Counted from the first letter of the stretch, positions 21,125 through 33,029 are shown. The stretch is 64,000 nt of DNA from Trichobilharzia szidati (GCA_944472155.2 OX235277.1:36838804-36902803); one strand, 5' to 3'. The notes: generated from the letters alone by a model not told the origin. A program made the numbers and translations.

Positions 21125-22107
21125 AAAACCATTCTCTCCGACCCCCAACACCCCCCCTATTCCCAACTCTCGCCTTGTATCTCATCAAGTAAAACCAGAA
21201 ATCAGCATAAAAATAATTTATGCTCGTACAACCAAGTACAGGAACTCAACGATACCACACTGGCCCGTGTTCTAAGCGACAGAGACAATGTTAAGCGCGA
21301 AACCTATGACTTGCTCTGTTGTTAATAACATAATTTTAGGCTCTTTTATTTCTCTCTTATTTTGTATTCTACAGTGAACTCTTTCTTAAACATACTTAGC
21401 TACCTAAATCATTAATATTGGCTTACTTTTGTACTTTACTCTATTCCTTCTTGGTGTATCTACTGGCTCCGACTATATTAGCACTATAAGTAGTACAAAA
21501 TTTTCCTGTCATCAACCATCATGTAATTATTAGTTTTGTGGTTGTTTTTTCTTATGTTTTTATTTTTTTCGGCAGTATTAACTGACAATCATTGGTTGTG
21601 AACACCATAGTCACCACCTAAAAAAATTTTGTATTATTCAGGATTACTCACACTACCACTACAAACACTGCATTGACCTGACAATGAAAAGCAAAACAAC
21701 AACCCTGAAATGTTATTTTATGATTGTTTAGAGTTGTTTCAACCAAATTAACTGACCATCTTGGCGATAAAAATTCTTAAATATCATTTCGTAACTTCTT
21801 GTATGACTATAGCTTCACTGTCACCATGCATAATCATATCATAGCTTCCACTACCCAATACTGAGTTATTATTATATGCTGTTTATTTTCCTTTCTACTT
21901 CTTGGTACTTTTTCGCATTTATAATTATTTTGTGTTTATCCTGTTTTTTTGCTGTTGGTGTCTTTAGATTTATTTTTTTGTTTGTTTAATACTCCTTTTA
22001 AATGTTTGATAAAATTAGATGCAAATACTGTAGATATGTGCTGAAAATTCCACACTGTACCACTAGTACTGTTTCTGGAATAAAGTAAATTATTATTATT
22101 TATGTCT
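21125..22107 (+). mobile_element. CR1-like LINE 3' end with an internal length difference
   Basis: Coding end FMLVQPSTGTQRYHTGPCSKRQ in a shifted frame (IYARTTKYRNSTIP in the right frame), then the 3' UTR and a terminal ATT run. Compared with the copy at 1705-2392 it has about 225 extra bases at about 21680-21905, between tgcattgac and tactttttcgcat. Either this copy has an insert or the other has a deletion. Confidence 0.7.
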
Positions 22108-22204
22108 CAGTGGTACTTTAAGACTATTGTCAATCTCCTTTGCGTTTGTTTCGTTCACAAGCTAACAGGAAGAAATATTTTCACAAAACACTGTGTTTAA
22201 AATT

Positions 22205-22345
22205 CACATCTCGTGGTATAATCCTGACGCAGGTGAAGGATAAGCTACCAAGTCTGTCCACTTTGGCGTGTATTTATAAATGTAATTATTCTTTTGAGGA
22301 CAGTTACTTAGAAAGGATGACCGGGAAAGCTCACCGTTACCTTCT
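22205..22345 (+). mobile_element. PLE GIY-YIG fragment
   Basis: VKDKLPSLSTLACIYKCNYS and SYLERMTGK resemble the strand before and through the GIY-YIG signature (YIGRT replaced by YLERM). No other PLE part is adjacent. Confidence 0.55.
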
Positions 22346-22614
22346 TGGGGATTGTGGTTAGGTTAAGGAGTTGTAAAGTCAATCAAGAGTTCCATATTAG
22401 CACACCTTGTGGATACAGCTCTGTAGACTGACTGAAATGCAGCCTCCTGTACAAGGTACCACCTCAACCCCTTATTTATGTACACCTTCAGTTGCTAAGC
22501 ATAGCTGAAGCTGTTGCCATAAGCAATTCTATCAGTATTATACTGCTCTAGAGTTGCTTATTCTAATCTTATTTTCACAATTTGTTATCATTATTACTAT
22601 TTTGCTTAAATTTA

Positions 22615-23425
22615 TACATGATTTCCCACAAACTGGAAGATATGCAAGCGAAAAGCAACAAGTTGTAAGAAGAAGCATCAAAGGTAGGACTTGAGGTAAA
22701 CATAGAGAAGACAGAGGTGATACAGATATCCGGGCAACACCACCAACAGCAACAACAACAACTGACAACAATCAGCATAAATGGGAGGAACCTGAAAGAA
22801 ACTACCTCCTTTACCTACTTGGGAAGCATTGTTTCAACTACAGGCGGAACTGACGAGGATATCAAAGCAAGGATCGGAAAAGCAAGACAAGCTTTCACTA
22901 CTCTCAAGTCTGTGTGGAGGTCAACAGCACTCAGCATCAAAAATAAGATCTGGATCTTCAACTCCAATGTGAAGTCAGTGCTACTATACGGATCAGAGAC
23001 TTGGCACGTCATAAAGAGCATCTCAAACAAACTGCAGACCTTCATTAACAGTTGTCTTCGCTCAATACTCAAGATCAGATGGCCAGCCAGAAAAGATCAG
23101 CAACAGGGATCTCTGGGAGCGAACCAACACAACAGGAACCGATTGTGAAACAAATAGGTAGAAAGAAATGGAGATTGATTGGCCATACTCTGAGAAACCA
23201 TCAAGTGACATCACTAGACAAGCCATTGCTCGAGTGGAACCTGGCCGAAAAAGAAGCGGTGAGTTGGTCGTCAGTGCGAGGGTGACTTGGAGGAGGTCAT
23301 GTGAAGAGGAGATGAAAACGTGTGGGCAGACTTGGAGCCAGGTGAAGACACTAGCAGAGAACCGAACTCAATGGATACTCACGGCTGAAGCCCTATGTTC
23401 CTCTAGGAATTAAAAGATACAATAA
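22615..23425 (+). mobile_element. RTE-2 LINE, 3' part
   Basis: Clean reference copy in this window, beginning just after the catalytic FADD region. Frame 22717-23148 reads TISINGRNLKETTSFTYLGS, IVSTTGGTDEDIKARIGKAR, IWIFNSNVKSVLLYGSETW and SCLRSILKIRWPARK. After a frameshift it continues through WRLIGHTLRNHQ to WILTAEALCSSRN and stop. The 3' end (gaagccctatgttcc) is shared with SINE A. RTE-type C-terminal domain; not functional as it stands. Confidence 0.8.
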
Positions 23426-23519
23426 ATATAATATAACAATAATAGTAATCCATATGGTTTTATTGATCCACATCGCTTGAAATGCCTGCGACTGATATTT
23501 CATTCTATATATTTGGTTT

Positions 23520-23900
23520 GTAGGGGTTAGATTTGTTTTTACGAGTTTGACCATGGATTGATATCAGTTAGAGAACCATTGAAAACCAGGCTCTTTCGTC
23601 CTAGTTTGGGACCTATCGTCAATACACACGCACTGGGGTTCGAAACCAGCACCTTCGGGTTACAAGGCAAGCTCGTAAACCATTCAGACACTGTGAACCA
23701 ATTCAATGACCCTCGAATTCTGACTTCTACCAATTCGTGACATATTTAGCGCGACCACCAACCAGTGTCATCGGTGGGACATCCATCCTCACACTTGACA
23801 TTTCAATGGACCTCACTGGTCACAACTTCTCACTACAATTCCAGTCAACTTTGTCGTGTAACCAGTCACTAGCAAGCATCAGAGAAACCCAGGGTGTATG
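23520..23900 (-). repeat. Repeat B monomer, full length with spacer
   Basis: Minus-oriented: tail (ggtttgtaggggttag), arm (ttagagaaccattgaaaacc), hammerhead-like block with core ACGATAG, tRNA-like head, then the spacer (ccaaccagtgtcatcggtgg) to gtcactagcaagcatcagag. It defines a unit of about 370 bp. Confidence 0.6.
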
Positions 23901-23924
23901 CACCGCTAATGAGTCTCAAACTAG

Positions 23925-24790
23925 GATGCAACAGCTCTTGAGTACATCACTAGCTATAGCCTATCCTGCAGCTAAGCTGGTTCCCGTCTATCGAACAACT
24001 TGCTCTTTGGTGCAGTCAAAAATCGATAGATATCCTTCTCATGTTAACAATTCCAACTGCATATACAAATTTACATGTATCTACGGGAGCAGTTACATTG
24101 GAAGGACAGAAAGAAGGGCATATCTATGATTTTCTGAACATACACCGAAAAGCTTACGTCTAAAGGGAACAAATACTTTAAACAGTGCCATCGCCAGGCA
24201 TCTCCTCGACACGGGTCATGAGGTGGAAATCGAGAAATCCTTTAAAATTATCAATAGACAAAGGAGCTCCATTCTCCTCAAGTTTGCCGAGGCAATTTCC
24301 ATCAAACGCTTCAAACCAGATTTATGCGTTCAAAGAGAAGCAGTTATCAGTCTTTCCTTGCCACGGTAACTGGATGTCTTTATTCTCTACTCTGATTACG
24401 TAATCTTTGTCTTTAACCTCACTCCTCTTTTTTATAATCTGTAATATTGCTTGTCTCTTGTTTCTGTGACGTGATTTGAACTCAGTACATCGTTACCAAA
24501 TTTATTAGTTACTCATCATCTTACTCACCTCTCGTCTTTATTACGTAACTCCTTTACCAATGTATGCATACATTTATTTTGACTTGAACTGCCTGTGTAA
24601 AAACTATGTAAGCACAATTTTCTGAGCACTTTTCACTAATTGTGGATCTTTCTGTCAACTGACAACATGTAAAATTTGCAAGTATGTTAAAACTTTTCTG
24701 TACGTAAACCTCACAATTTATTTAGGCTGTAAGCAGCTGATGAGAAGCCGACGAAATAAATGATGGTACCATATTATTCTGCATAAATCA
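23925..24790 (+). mobile_element. PLE-2 GIY-YIG end, 3' UTR and terminal hammerhead motif
   Basis: NNSNCIYKFTCIYGSSYIGRT is a good GIY-YIG signature. A stop at 24127 is followed in another frame by NSAIARHLLDTGHEVEIEKS and ISIKRFKPDLCVQREAVISL, ending near 24369. The 3' UTR (gattacgtaatctttg and others) is shared with 29800-30075 and 44680-45195. The terminal motif is annotated separately. Confidence 0.75.
24733..24782 (+). ncRNA. Hammerhead ribozyme motif at PLE-2 3' end
   Basis: Stem I GCAG/CTGC, intact core CTGATGA at 24737-24743, GAAA at 24753-24756, then a stem III hairpin built on AATAA/TTATT and the palindrome ATGGTACCAT, with ATT as a possible cleavage triplet before CTGC. Stem II (between CTGATGA and GAAA) is weak. 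PLEs are known to encode hammerheads in their terminal repeats, and this is the best conserved core in the window. Confidence 0.55.
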
Positions 24791-24909
24791 CTGTTGTTCT
24801 TGCTTTATTTAAAAAGAACCATTTTTAAATCGCAGAGTACTTGGAAACGAAGAATTTAGAATTGATGGGCCGCTGGCCTTCACCTCAGTAAATATAGAGA
24901 CATTCAGCG

Positions 24910-25125
24910 AGCTTGCCTTTCGAAGTGGCATCAGTGAGTCGGCGGTAGGACGCTCGCCAAACACTCGTGTGGTGAGGTGTTCGATCCCCAGGCACTGACG
25001 CTAAGCCAGTGGTAAGGCTAGTAAACAGGGAAGGACAGCAGTGAAACTAGCTACATCACACCCACCAAAAATTCAGAAGTTCTAGCTAGAAGCCCTATGT
25101 TCCATTAGGAATGTAAAAGAATAAA
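24910..25125 (+). repeat. SINE A
   Basis: tRNA-like head (gcggtaggacgctcgcc; B-box GGTGTTCGATCCCC), body and tail gaagccctatgttccattag. Confidence 0.65.
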
Positions 25126-25639
25126 ATAATTGAATCGATAAGTGTCTTTCAAAGTGAAGGTCCTAAACACAGCAAGAGCGATAAAAGTGCCAGGATTGCA
25201 GGGGACTATCTTTTATTATTTCGAGGATTCTCCTCAAATGAACATGACTCATCCGGTCCCCCGTTTCGCTATTTTACAAATACACCTTTTGTGTAGTTAT
25301 GTAACTTGTTGTATTGTCACACTGTCTGTTGTTAAACTTTGCTTCTACCCGAAAAGATCTGATTATCCTGTTAATCCTCAACCCTTTCAACTCTTAGTGA
25401 TTTAACAGATTAAATTATTCTAGAAACACGTTACTCTCATTTCCTATGAACTGCTTCTAGTCATTGTGAAAAAAGTATATTTGAATCTTGAATGAAAAAT
25501 GGGATTGTTTGTATTGTTTAAGTTGTAACCAGTCGGGAAGAATTCTAGAAATAGTAGAGGGTGAGCTCATAATATTATCCTGTTATGTTTGCTGTTTATG
25601 TTCCGGTATTAGCTAAGAGAAGTGCTAGGAATTTATGAA
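25126..25639. other. No feature recognised
   Basis: An 87-codon open frame at 25142-25405 has no motif I can name. AT-rich otherwise. Confidence 0.35.
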
Positions 25640-25810
25640 AGTCCTGAATTCCACATCTAGTGAGTTCATGGTTGAATACTGATGACGAGTTCCAAATAGG
25701 GACGAAAAAGTTGTCTGGTACTTTACTGCTTTTTATGGTTCTCTAAATCAAGTCACTACGTGATCAAACTTCAAATAAAACAAATCCCTGAAAAGCAACA
25801 CTTCACTTTC
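25640..25810 (+). repeat. Repeat B fragment
   Basis: Plus-oriented hammerhead-like block (ttccaaatagggacgaaaaa, core ATGACGAG) and tail (aaatccctgaaaagcaacac). Confidence 0.5.
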
Positions 25811-26449
25811 AGTTATCTTTCCGCTAATCTCAGAGACAGTTGTTTATCATTTTCACTTCATTTTTAAGCTACACTGAGTTGGCGTGATTAACTTTTTGGT
25901 AGGGAGAAAAGCAAGATGAAAAAAAGGGAAAACATGTGAAAAACAAAATAAGACCGAAAAAAACACACGAAATGAGACAAAGTCAACTGATGTGAAGAAA
26001 TTTCGAAGATGCAGGAGACCAACCCGACACTTTAACCCACACATACACACTGGTTAGTGTTTCAGAGTGTAAATTGCTTATTGTTTTTTACTAATTTCTT
26101 AATTTAGCTGATTATGCCTGAAGGAACTGATGAGTACTTGCCACAGGCTTACTGTCTAGTCACCAGTAGCTTAAAATCAATCCACAAGATGAAATTAGCA
26201 TGACTGTTATTCAGGAAGATAAAGAGACTTCATGCTTGAAGGGCGATAGTTGATAAAAAACGGGAAACTGACGATAGTCTTTTTTTCATTCACTAGTCAC
26301 AAGTAAAATAATTCATTTCAACCCAGTGACTTTAGGTTTTTCTGTGTTTAAAATGCCTTTAAGTATCTTTTTTCCTAGTGAGATGTAATAGGCTTCAACT
26401 TAGAAATGTAATTCGGCATTTTACAATATATAGGTAATCTCTCAGTAGA
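25811..26449. other. No feature recognised
   Basis: AT-rich DNA with no recognisable coding or repeat signature. Confidence 0.35.
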
Positions 26450-27285
26450 CTGGAGGATCTGGACTTCGCCGATGATATATGTGTCTGATTTCCCACAAAC
26501 ACTGGAAGATATGCAAGTGAAAAGCAACAAGTTAGCAGAAGAAGCACAAAAGATAGGGCTTCCTTCAGGTGAACATAGAGAAAACCGAGGTGATCAAGAT
26601 TCCTGGCCAACAGTAACAGTAACAACAACAGACAACAATCAGCCAGCATAAATGGGAGAAATCCGAAAGAAGCAACCTCCTTCACCTACCTACCTACCTG
26701 GAAAGCATCGTTTCAATTACAGGCGGACGGAGCTGACGGGGATATCTAAGTGAGGATAGGGGAAGCAAGACAAGCTTTCATTACTTTCTCAAGTCTGTGT
26801 GGAGATCAACAGCACTACTTAGCATGAAAATAAGAAGCGAATTTTCAACTGAATTGTGAAGTCAGTGCCACATCACAAAGGGCACTTCGAACAAACTACA
26901 GACCTTCATTGACAGCTGTCTTCGCTCAGTACTCAAGATCAAATGGTCAGAAAAGGTCAAGAACAGGGATCTGTGGGAATGAGCCAACCAATCAGGAATC
27001 GATTGTGTAACAATATGCAGGAAGAAATGGAGGGAGGTAGGTTGGCCATTCTCTGAGAAAACAAACCATCAAGTGACATCACACTCCAGGCTTTCTCTCA
27101 CGTGGAACCCATATGGGAAGCGGCGAGTTTGTCGTCATTGCGAAGGTGAATGCAGGAGGTTGTGCGAAGTTGAGATGAGGGCATGTGGGCAGACCTGGAG
27201 CCAGGTGAAAACGTTAGTATAGAACCGAACGCAATGGAGACGTGCAGCTGGAGCCGTATTTTCCTCTAGGAACTAAAGGAAACAA
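26450..27285 (+). mobile_element. RTE-2 LINE, 3' part with catalytic motif remnant
   Basis: Starts at RLEDLDFADDICV, the reverse transcriptase motif C (F-ADD), then runs in broken frames through the same blocks as 22615-23425 (INGRN, YLESIVSITGG, LRKQTIK) to the 3' end ttcctctaggaactaaagg. A duplicated tacctacctacc lies at about 26686. Frameshifts make it dead. Confidence 0.75.
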
Positions 27286-28224
27286 TAGTAATAATAATGC
27301 ACGATATCAACTTACCGGCGTCCCCACCAACGCCCACACATTCACATGCTTAGCAATAACACTGGATGTAAGCATAAACTCCATAGATCTAGTGAACAGT
27401 ATTCATATCAGATTAACTGACTGATTATTCTCATTCTCTTCAAGTTTCTTGTTTTTCCTCACCTAAATGCAAACCATCTTTTGCAGCTAATTGCTTACTG
27501 CCCAAGAAGTGATAACAAACTCATATTATAATCTCCTAACACGGAATGTTCTTCCTAGATAATCATCTTTTTTGTATCACTAGTGAATAAAGTTACTGGT
27601 TACCAGTGGTGGGTGAGATGTGTGATGAGTTGAAGATGATGGTGGAGCTGAAGCTGGTGGCGATAAAAGAGAGAGAGGGAGAAATAGAGAGACAGATAGA
27701 GGAAAGCAGGCAATGAAATGTAAACACTCATTATCTGTTTGACAAGACAAGCTTAACTGTTCTGTTTACTTGCTGACGAAAAAGGATTGATGGATTCATT
27801 CACTCATTCTATCAGTAATGATGTTAAACGATTTTACATTTATATATTTGTATATAATCGTCTTCACTGGTTAGTTCGTTTGTTTGTCTCTCTGTCTGCC
27901 TATCCTACTCTTAATCAATCTGAACTGAAGGCAAACACTGATCAGGGATAAATTTTAAAAAAAATTGAGTCACATCACTCAAGACAACTAGTGATTAACT
28001 ATGACTGTTTTTTGCGTAAATTTCATTCTTGTTATTTAATTAACTAATTTTATTTTTCATTTTTTATGATCAATTTTCTTTTCTGTTATTGAGAAGTAAA
28101 CACTTTTATTTTTATCAGAAAATAAACAGATTCTCCTTTCAAGGGAAAGTTTGATTTCCATCTATGTTAAAATACATCCCATTTTTTGAGATTAGTCAAT
28201 AAATTGTTAAATAATTAGAAGTGA
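27286..28224. other. AT-rich DNA, no gene recognised
   Basis: Contains a purine-rich GAGA stretch (about 27670-27710) and TATA runs near 27840. No coding signal. Confidence 0.4.
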
Positions 28225-28345
28225 TACACTTATTCCCCTTTATGAAGATGAATAGAGCTGAAACAGCGTTTAGGCAGAAGAAGATGGTACTATCGGCTTC
28301 TCATCAGCTGCGTGCACAGCCTGAAGTAAGATGAAAAATAGCTAT
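28225..28345 (-). mobile_element. PLE-2 terminal fragment with hammerhead remnant
   Basis: Reversed, it reads GCAGCTGATGAGAAGCCGA then directly GTACCATC; GAAA and part of stem III are deleted relative to 24733-24782. CTGATGA itself is intact. Confidence 0.55.
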
Positions 28346-28559
28346 TATTTTGAGTAATGGAGTGAGGTTAAAGATATTTGTTAAGGAATCAGACGAAATG
28401 TAGTGAGAAGGCATCGCACTATCAGGGGCGGGGAGGAAAGAGAGATAACTGCTTCTTTCTGAACACATGATTCAGATTTGAGCTAGTTAATATCACTGAA
28501 TTATATATTGTCTGCTGGTAGCTTTACAGGATTTTAGGATGTCAGTTTCATGACAAAGC

Positions 28560-29435
28560 TGCCTGCTATCATAGATGATATTCCTAGTTATGCTGGAATG
28601 GATTATGCGTCAGAGTGCGGGGAGCGCTGAGACAGAAATACGTTACTCCTGTAAGAAGGCTGTAGAAAATGTGAAGTTCGCGGGTGACGTATGTCTAATT
28701 ACACATAAACTCGAAGACTTAGAGCCGAGAACCGACAAGTTGGCAGGAAAGACAGGACTTTAAGTGAAAATAGAGAAGACGCATGTCATGAAGATAATCG
28801 GCCTACAACAACAAAAATGCACACGAATCACTATCAGTGGAATCAATTTGAAAGAGGTCACCTCGTTCACTTATCTAGGCAGCGTCGTTTCACCCACAGG
28901 TACGTGACATGGATGATGGTATCAAAACCAAAATCAGGAAGGCAAGGCACACTGCACTGAGTCAAATTTGGATTTACATCACTAATGTCAAGTCAGCCGG
29001 TCCTTCTATGTGGGTCAAAATCTTTGCTCGTCACGGAAAGCATTTCCGACAGGCCACTGCCGACTTTTATCAACATCTGCGTTCGCTGAATAGCCACTGA
29101 ATATCACACGGCCATCCAGAATTGATTAGTAACAAATACTCTGGCGACAAACCAAGCAGGAACTTATCGCCTAACAAATTTACCGAAGGAAATGGAGATG
29201 GATCGGAAACACTCTGTAAAGTTCGTTGAGTGACATCACACGCCAGCCCTTGGTGTGGAATACAAATGGGAAATGGTGTGGTGGACATTCGAAGGTGATG
29301 TGAGGAGGATCGTGTGAGGAGGAGATGAAAGCTTACAAACAATCGTGTCACCGCCTAAATTGGACAATAGAGAATAGGAGAGAATCGAGATGTACTGTTG
29401 AGGCTCCATGTTCCAATCGGAACTCAAGGGAGTAA
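28560..29435 (+). mobile_element. RTE-2 LINE, 3' part with RT palm remnant
   Basis: An open frame at 28575-28763 reads IFLVMLEWIMRQSAGSAETE and ENVKFAGDVCLITHKLEDLE, covering RT motif C with FADD changed to FAGD, which would abolish catalysis. It continues out of frame with LKEVTSFTYLGSVVSPTGT and ends at ggctccatgttccaatcgga. The region 29436-29799 shows nothing more. Confidence 0.75.
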
Positions 29436-29799
29436 TAATACCGTATGAACTGTAGGAGAAAGATGTCTGACAACAGTAATTTAGGCTGAGGCTTTTTAAT
29501 GCACGTTCAGAAAATTGAGATTTAAACTTTCCTCTTCTCCTAGTGTAACTGCTACCTCAGATACATGTAGATCTGTGTGCATAGGAAGACTGTTTGTATG
29601 CCATTGACTGCACCGCAAAAGAGTGTCTTGCCCGATAAACGGGAATGAACTTAGGTGCAGAATAGGTTTGAGGCAGCAAGGTGTCCAATCTTCTGTTGAC
29701 TACTCCTACAGTGCTATCACCTTTGATATCGAGTTGTATGAAAATAGTCCTCTTTTTTACTGTGATTTATTTTGCCTTTGAATCTTCACCTTTTTGTAT

Positions 29800-30075
29800 A
29801 CTTTGTAATGAATTCCTGGTAGTTGGATGTCTTCACTCTCCTTTTTATTTGATTAAGTAATTTTTGGCTTTAATTTCTTCCCTTTTCGTTACGGTGCAAT
29901 TTTGCTGGTCACTTGTTTCTATTATTTGAGTTGAACTGACCATATTGTCACTCAAATTATTAGTTACTTATCATCTTACGTTAAAATTGCTGTGCAGATT
30001 AATCTGGTTGGTGTTTTTAGCTGTATGCCACTATTGAGAAGCCGACAAAATAATAGAAGTTACCATCTTATTCTA
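29800..30075 (+). mobile_element. PLE-2 3' UTR with degraded hammerhead
   Basis: Homologous to 24370-24790: ttggatgtcttcactctcc, then acttatcatctta. The terminal motif has core CTATTGA in place of CTGATGA, and CAAAA in place of GAAA. Confidence 0.55.
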
Positions 30076-30129
30076 CATAGACCATTGGGTTCGAGATATG
30101 AATTACTTAAGGTTCAAGGTGGTTGAAGG

Positions 30130-30500
30130 CAGGAAGTTGTGAACCTAGGTTTGTGCTTGTTCGCACTTGTCAGTGAGGCATATCTGCAGCATCGAGGGAG
30201 TGTATGTTCCTCGCCCCCTGCCCCTCTGGGCTACAACTTGTTAATGAATCCCAAGAAGCACGAAACCTTAATGCCTGGTTTCCTGCTAACTGCTTCAAAC
30301 AATCTAGCAGTTATTCGGAGTAAACGGCGATTGTGAGACTCCTAACCAGATTGATGGATTTCAGTCAGAGGACAAGAAATACATTATTAGCAACCCCTGT
30401 TAACCAAACGACATAGTTAAAGTTTATTGTCCTAGGTGGAAGAGTATGAGGTCATTGGTTCGAATCCCAAAGGATACCGCTATCTGGAAACGAGTAAACG
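30130..30500 (+). repeat. Decayed tRNA-like repeat(s)
   Basis: Words such as gcagcatcgagggagtgtat and ttcgaatcccaaaggata suggest one or two eroded repeat C-like units. Weak support. Confidence 0.3.
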
Positions 30501-30624
30501 GGCAGTATTGTCAGCCCTCATATATAGTCAAACTCACGAAAATATAGTGGGTTATTTATTTGAGAAAGGAATGTGTCTACATTGTAAATATGGAAGAAAA
30601 TAACATGGATTCGGATTATTCTTC

Positions 30625-31118
30625 TTCTTTTGGGTTCCGAATGGAATATAGGGCTTCAGCAACACACCTCCACTTCGTTCCATTTTCTGCCGTCTTCTTC
30701 AGCCAGCTAGGTCCACGATTGACCATAATCTCTCATCTCCTCCAACTCACGTGGTCTTCTCCATGTCATGCTTGCACCGATGACCAACTCGTCGCTTCTC
30801 ATTCGGATTCCACTTGAGCGATGACCTGCAATAAGCACGATGTCATTCTACAATCTCCTCAATGGTGTATGCCTGATGCATCTCCAATTTCTCCTACATA
30901 TTTGTTGAGCAGTTGGCTCTTGGTTTGTTTGTTGCCAGCCAGAGTTTCTTGTTGTTAATTGCTCCTGATCGGCTAGCCATTAGATCTTCAATAATGGGCC
31001 AGCGAAGAAGGCAGGTTTTGCAAAAAAATTTGAAACAGGGCGTATTAAAATCTTTTTTGTGATACGCAGTGAAAGATTCTGACCCGTATAGAAGAACTGC
31101 ATGATGGACTTCACATGC
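30625..31118 (-). mobile_element. RTE-2 LINE, 3' half (split copy)
   Basis: The minus strand carries the C-terminal coding part from the VKS.LLYG block (near 31080-31118) to the 3' end at ttctttgggttccgaatgga (left side). It is continuous in reading with 31858-32190, from which it is separated by a CR1-like insertion. Confidence 0.75.
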
Positions 31119-31857
31119 CTGCCTATTATTCTCTATTGTTCCCCCTTAGTTTTTCCTGGGCTACTGAAGAAAGACTACAACATATTACGCAGGATGTTAA
31201 ATGTTGTCAGCAGAGTAAGCAACGTGCCACTTAACCAGCTTGTTAATATTTTGGTTGACAGGCACATGGACTCATGTGAAAAATGGGCCAAGTCCATTTT
31301 ATCTAACTCACACCACCCTCTTCACTCACAACTCTCCCCTTGCATCTCATCAGGTAAAACCAGAAGCCAATATAGAAAACTATATGCTCGTACCAGCAAG
31401 TACAAAAACTCAACCATACCCTACTTAGCTCGCGTTCTGTGTGATAAAGAAAGCATTAGGCGTGACACCTATAATTCATTAAATAGTCAGTAGTACAACT
31501 GGATCTCATCTTTCCAACCCACTTCATCAATAGGTTCAACATTTCCTTTCTTTCTGTTCCTGTCCTCTCTCTTCTTTTTCCGTTATGTGCTGCTTTGTTC
31601 TCTTTCTTTCGCTTACGCCAGTTAATAAGACAGCTCCCACTTTTCTAACACCTTCAAACACTGTTTCAGCTTTACCTTTTCTACTGAATCATGCCAATGT
31701 ATTGTTGTAATAATGAACTGTGGTTTCCTCAATCTATGTAGAATTCTATTTTATTGACAATGTACTAACTGGATGCAATACTGTAGTAAAAATGCTGAGA
31801 ATTCCATTCTGTATCACAAGTACTGTTTTGGAATAAAGCAAATTATTATTATTATTA
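31119..31857 (+). mobile_element. CR1-like LINE inserted into RTE-2
   Basis: 5'-truncated copy. The frame 31101-31493 contains PIILYCSPLVFPGLLKKDYN, VSRVSNVPLNQLVNILVDRH, SGKTRSQYRKLYARTSKYKN, STIPYLARVLCDKESIRR and a stop. A 3' UTR of about 350 bp and a terminal (ATT)n follow. It has inserted within the RTE-2 codons of the N-V-K-S block, so it is younger than that copy. A close relative is at 54776-55500 (reverse). Confidence 0.8.
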
Positions 31858-32190
31858 TTTCTGTTGAAGAGGATCTGGATCTCGCTCTTTATAATGAAGC
31901 CGAGTGCAGAAGATTTCCCAATTCCCGTTTTGATTAGCTGGCTTTGACATCTCCATCCATTTCACCAGCTGACGGTGGAAAGATGCTTTCTAGATAAGTG
32001 AAGGAGGTAACCTCTGTTAAATCTCTCCTGTTGACGGTGAATGGTGCTGGTTGTTGTTGATGCCACTATTGGTTGTTTGGTTGTTTATCTTCACCACCTC
32101 CGTCTTCTCTATGTTCACCTGCAGTCCTGTCTTCACTGCCTGCATCGCCTCTCTAGCTAGTTCGTTGGTTTTTATCTTTCAAGTCTTCGA
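31858..32190 (-). mobile_element. RTE-2 LINE, 5' half of the split copy
   Basis: The minus strand reads RT thumb sequence ending ALGFIIKSEIQILFN, which continues as NVKSIMQF across the insertion into 31118. Upstream it includes a FTYLSRKHLSTVSW-like block and ends near the SNELARE block. Confidence 0.75.
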
Positions 32191-32369
32191 ATTTGTGTGA
32201 CATTCAATATAAATCAGCCACACGCGAAATCCGGATAAAGAGATGAAAAGAATAGTAATCGTGTATTTATCTTCCACATTTAAATATCTAATTCTCTTCA
32301 CAAACTGAAAAGTGTATTTCATACGCTATTTCTCATAAGTTCCTTGTGCAGTCGCTGTTGATGTTGCTA

Positions 32370-32968
32370 CGGCTAGTTTCCAATTGAGTGGTACAGTGAA
32401 ATAGAAACAACGAAAAACGCTTAACTGAAAAAGTGGCACGCCACAATGCCTGCAAAACTCCGTAACGAAAAATTTTTCACCTTGATATACACCCTGCCAA
32501 ATAATCATGTCAATTTGTTACAGTTTCGAGTATTTACACTGACAACAGAGCAACAGTACAAGTGACTAGAATGATTAAGTGATCAGGTGTAGGTGTGTTT
32601 TATACTCAGTGATTGATTTTCTTCTGAGATATGTGGACAAACATGTTTCTGCTGTTAAAGAAGTGTGTGTTTTCTAAGGTGTTCCATAGTTGATGTCTTG
32701 ACTTACAAACACATTGTAGACGACTGATAATAAAACTTTGTCAGCTGACGAGGCGTGTCTCCGTGGCGCAATGGATAGCGCGTCGGATTTCTATTCCGAA
32801 GGTTGCGGGTTCGAGTCCCGCCGGGGATGCTGCCTTTTCTCCATTAACTACAATGTCTCCAATCGCGTTGGATTGTGTAGAATATACTTCGCTCAGTACG
32901 ACACTTGAACAATGATAGCGGGGCAGCTCAAGCTCTCTTGTATTCACTAGTTCTGATGAAATTTGACT
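32370..32968 (+). repeat. tRNA-Arg inverted duplication, left arm
   Basis: Matches the reverse complement of 34038-34610 almost throughout. The tRNA gene and about 110 bp downstream of it are identical (to gcggggcagctcaag), with a 21-bp indel after that. Divergence increases toward 32370. Between the arms lies about 1.07 kb containing repeat E. Confidence 0.8.
32757..32829 (+). tRNA. tRNA-Arg (anticodon UCU)
   Basis: A 73-nt cloverleaf: acceptor GTCTCCG/CGGGGAT with two G-U pairs, D arm GCGC/GCGC, anticodon stem TCGGA/TCCGA with loop TTTCTAT (anticodon TCT), T arm GCGGG-TTCGAGT-CCCGC, discriminator G. A TTTT Pol III terminator follows at 32835. It reads AGA codons. Internal A and B boxes are intact and there is no intron. 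An identical gene lies in inverse orientation at 34191-34263. Confidence 0.95.
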
Positions 32969-33029
32969 ATGAATGTAGCCACTTCCATTTGTTGCTCAAT
33001 AAACCGATGTTCTGAACTGAAATCAGTGG

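Noticed and set aside
32741..32947. Open frame across the tRNA-Arg gene (also 34055-34279)
   Set aside because: The peptide containing AGLEPATF is the antisense reading of a tRNA T arm, a well known false protein.
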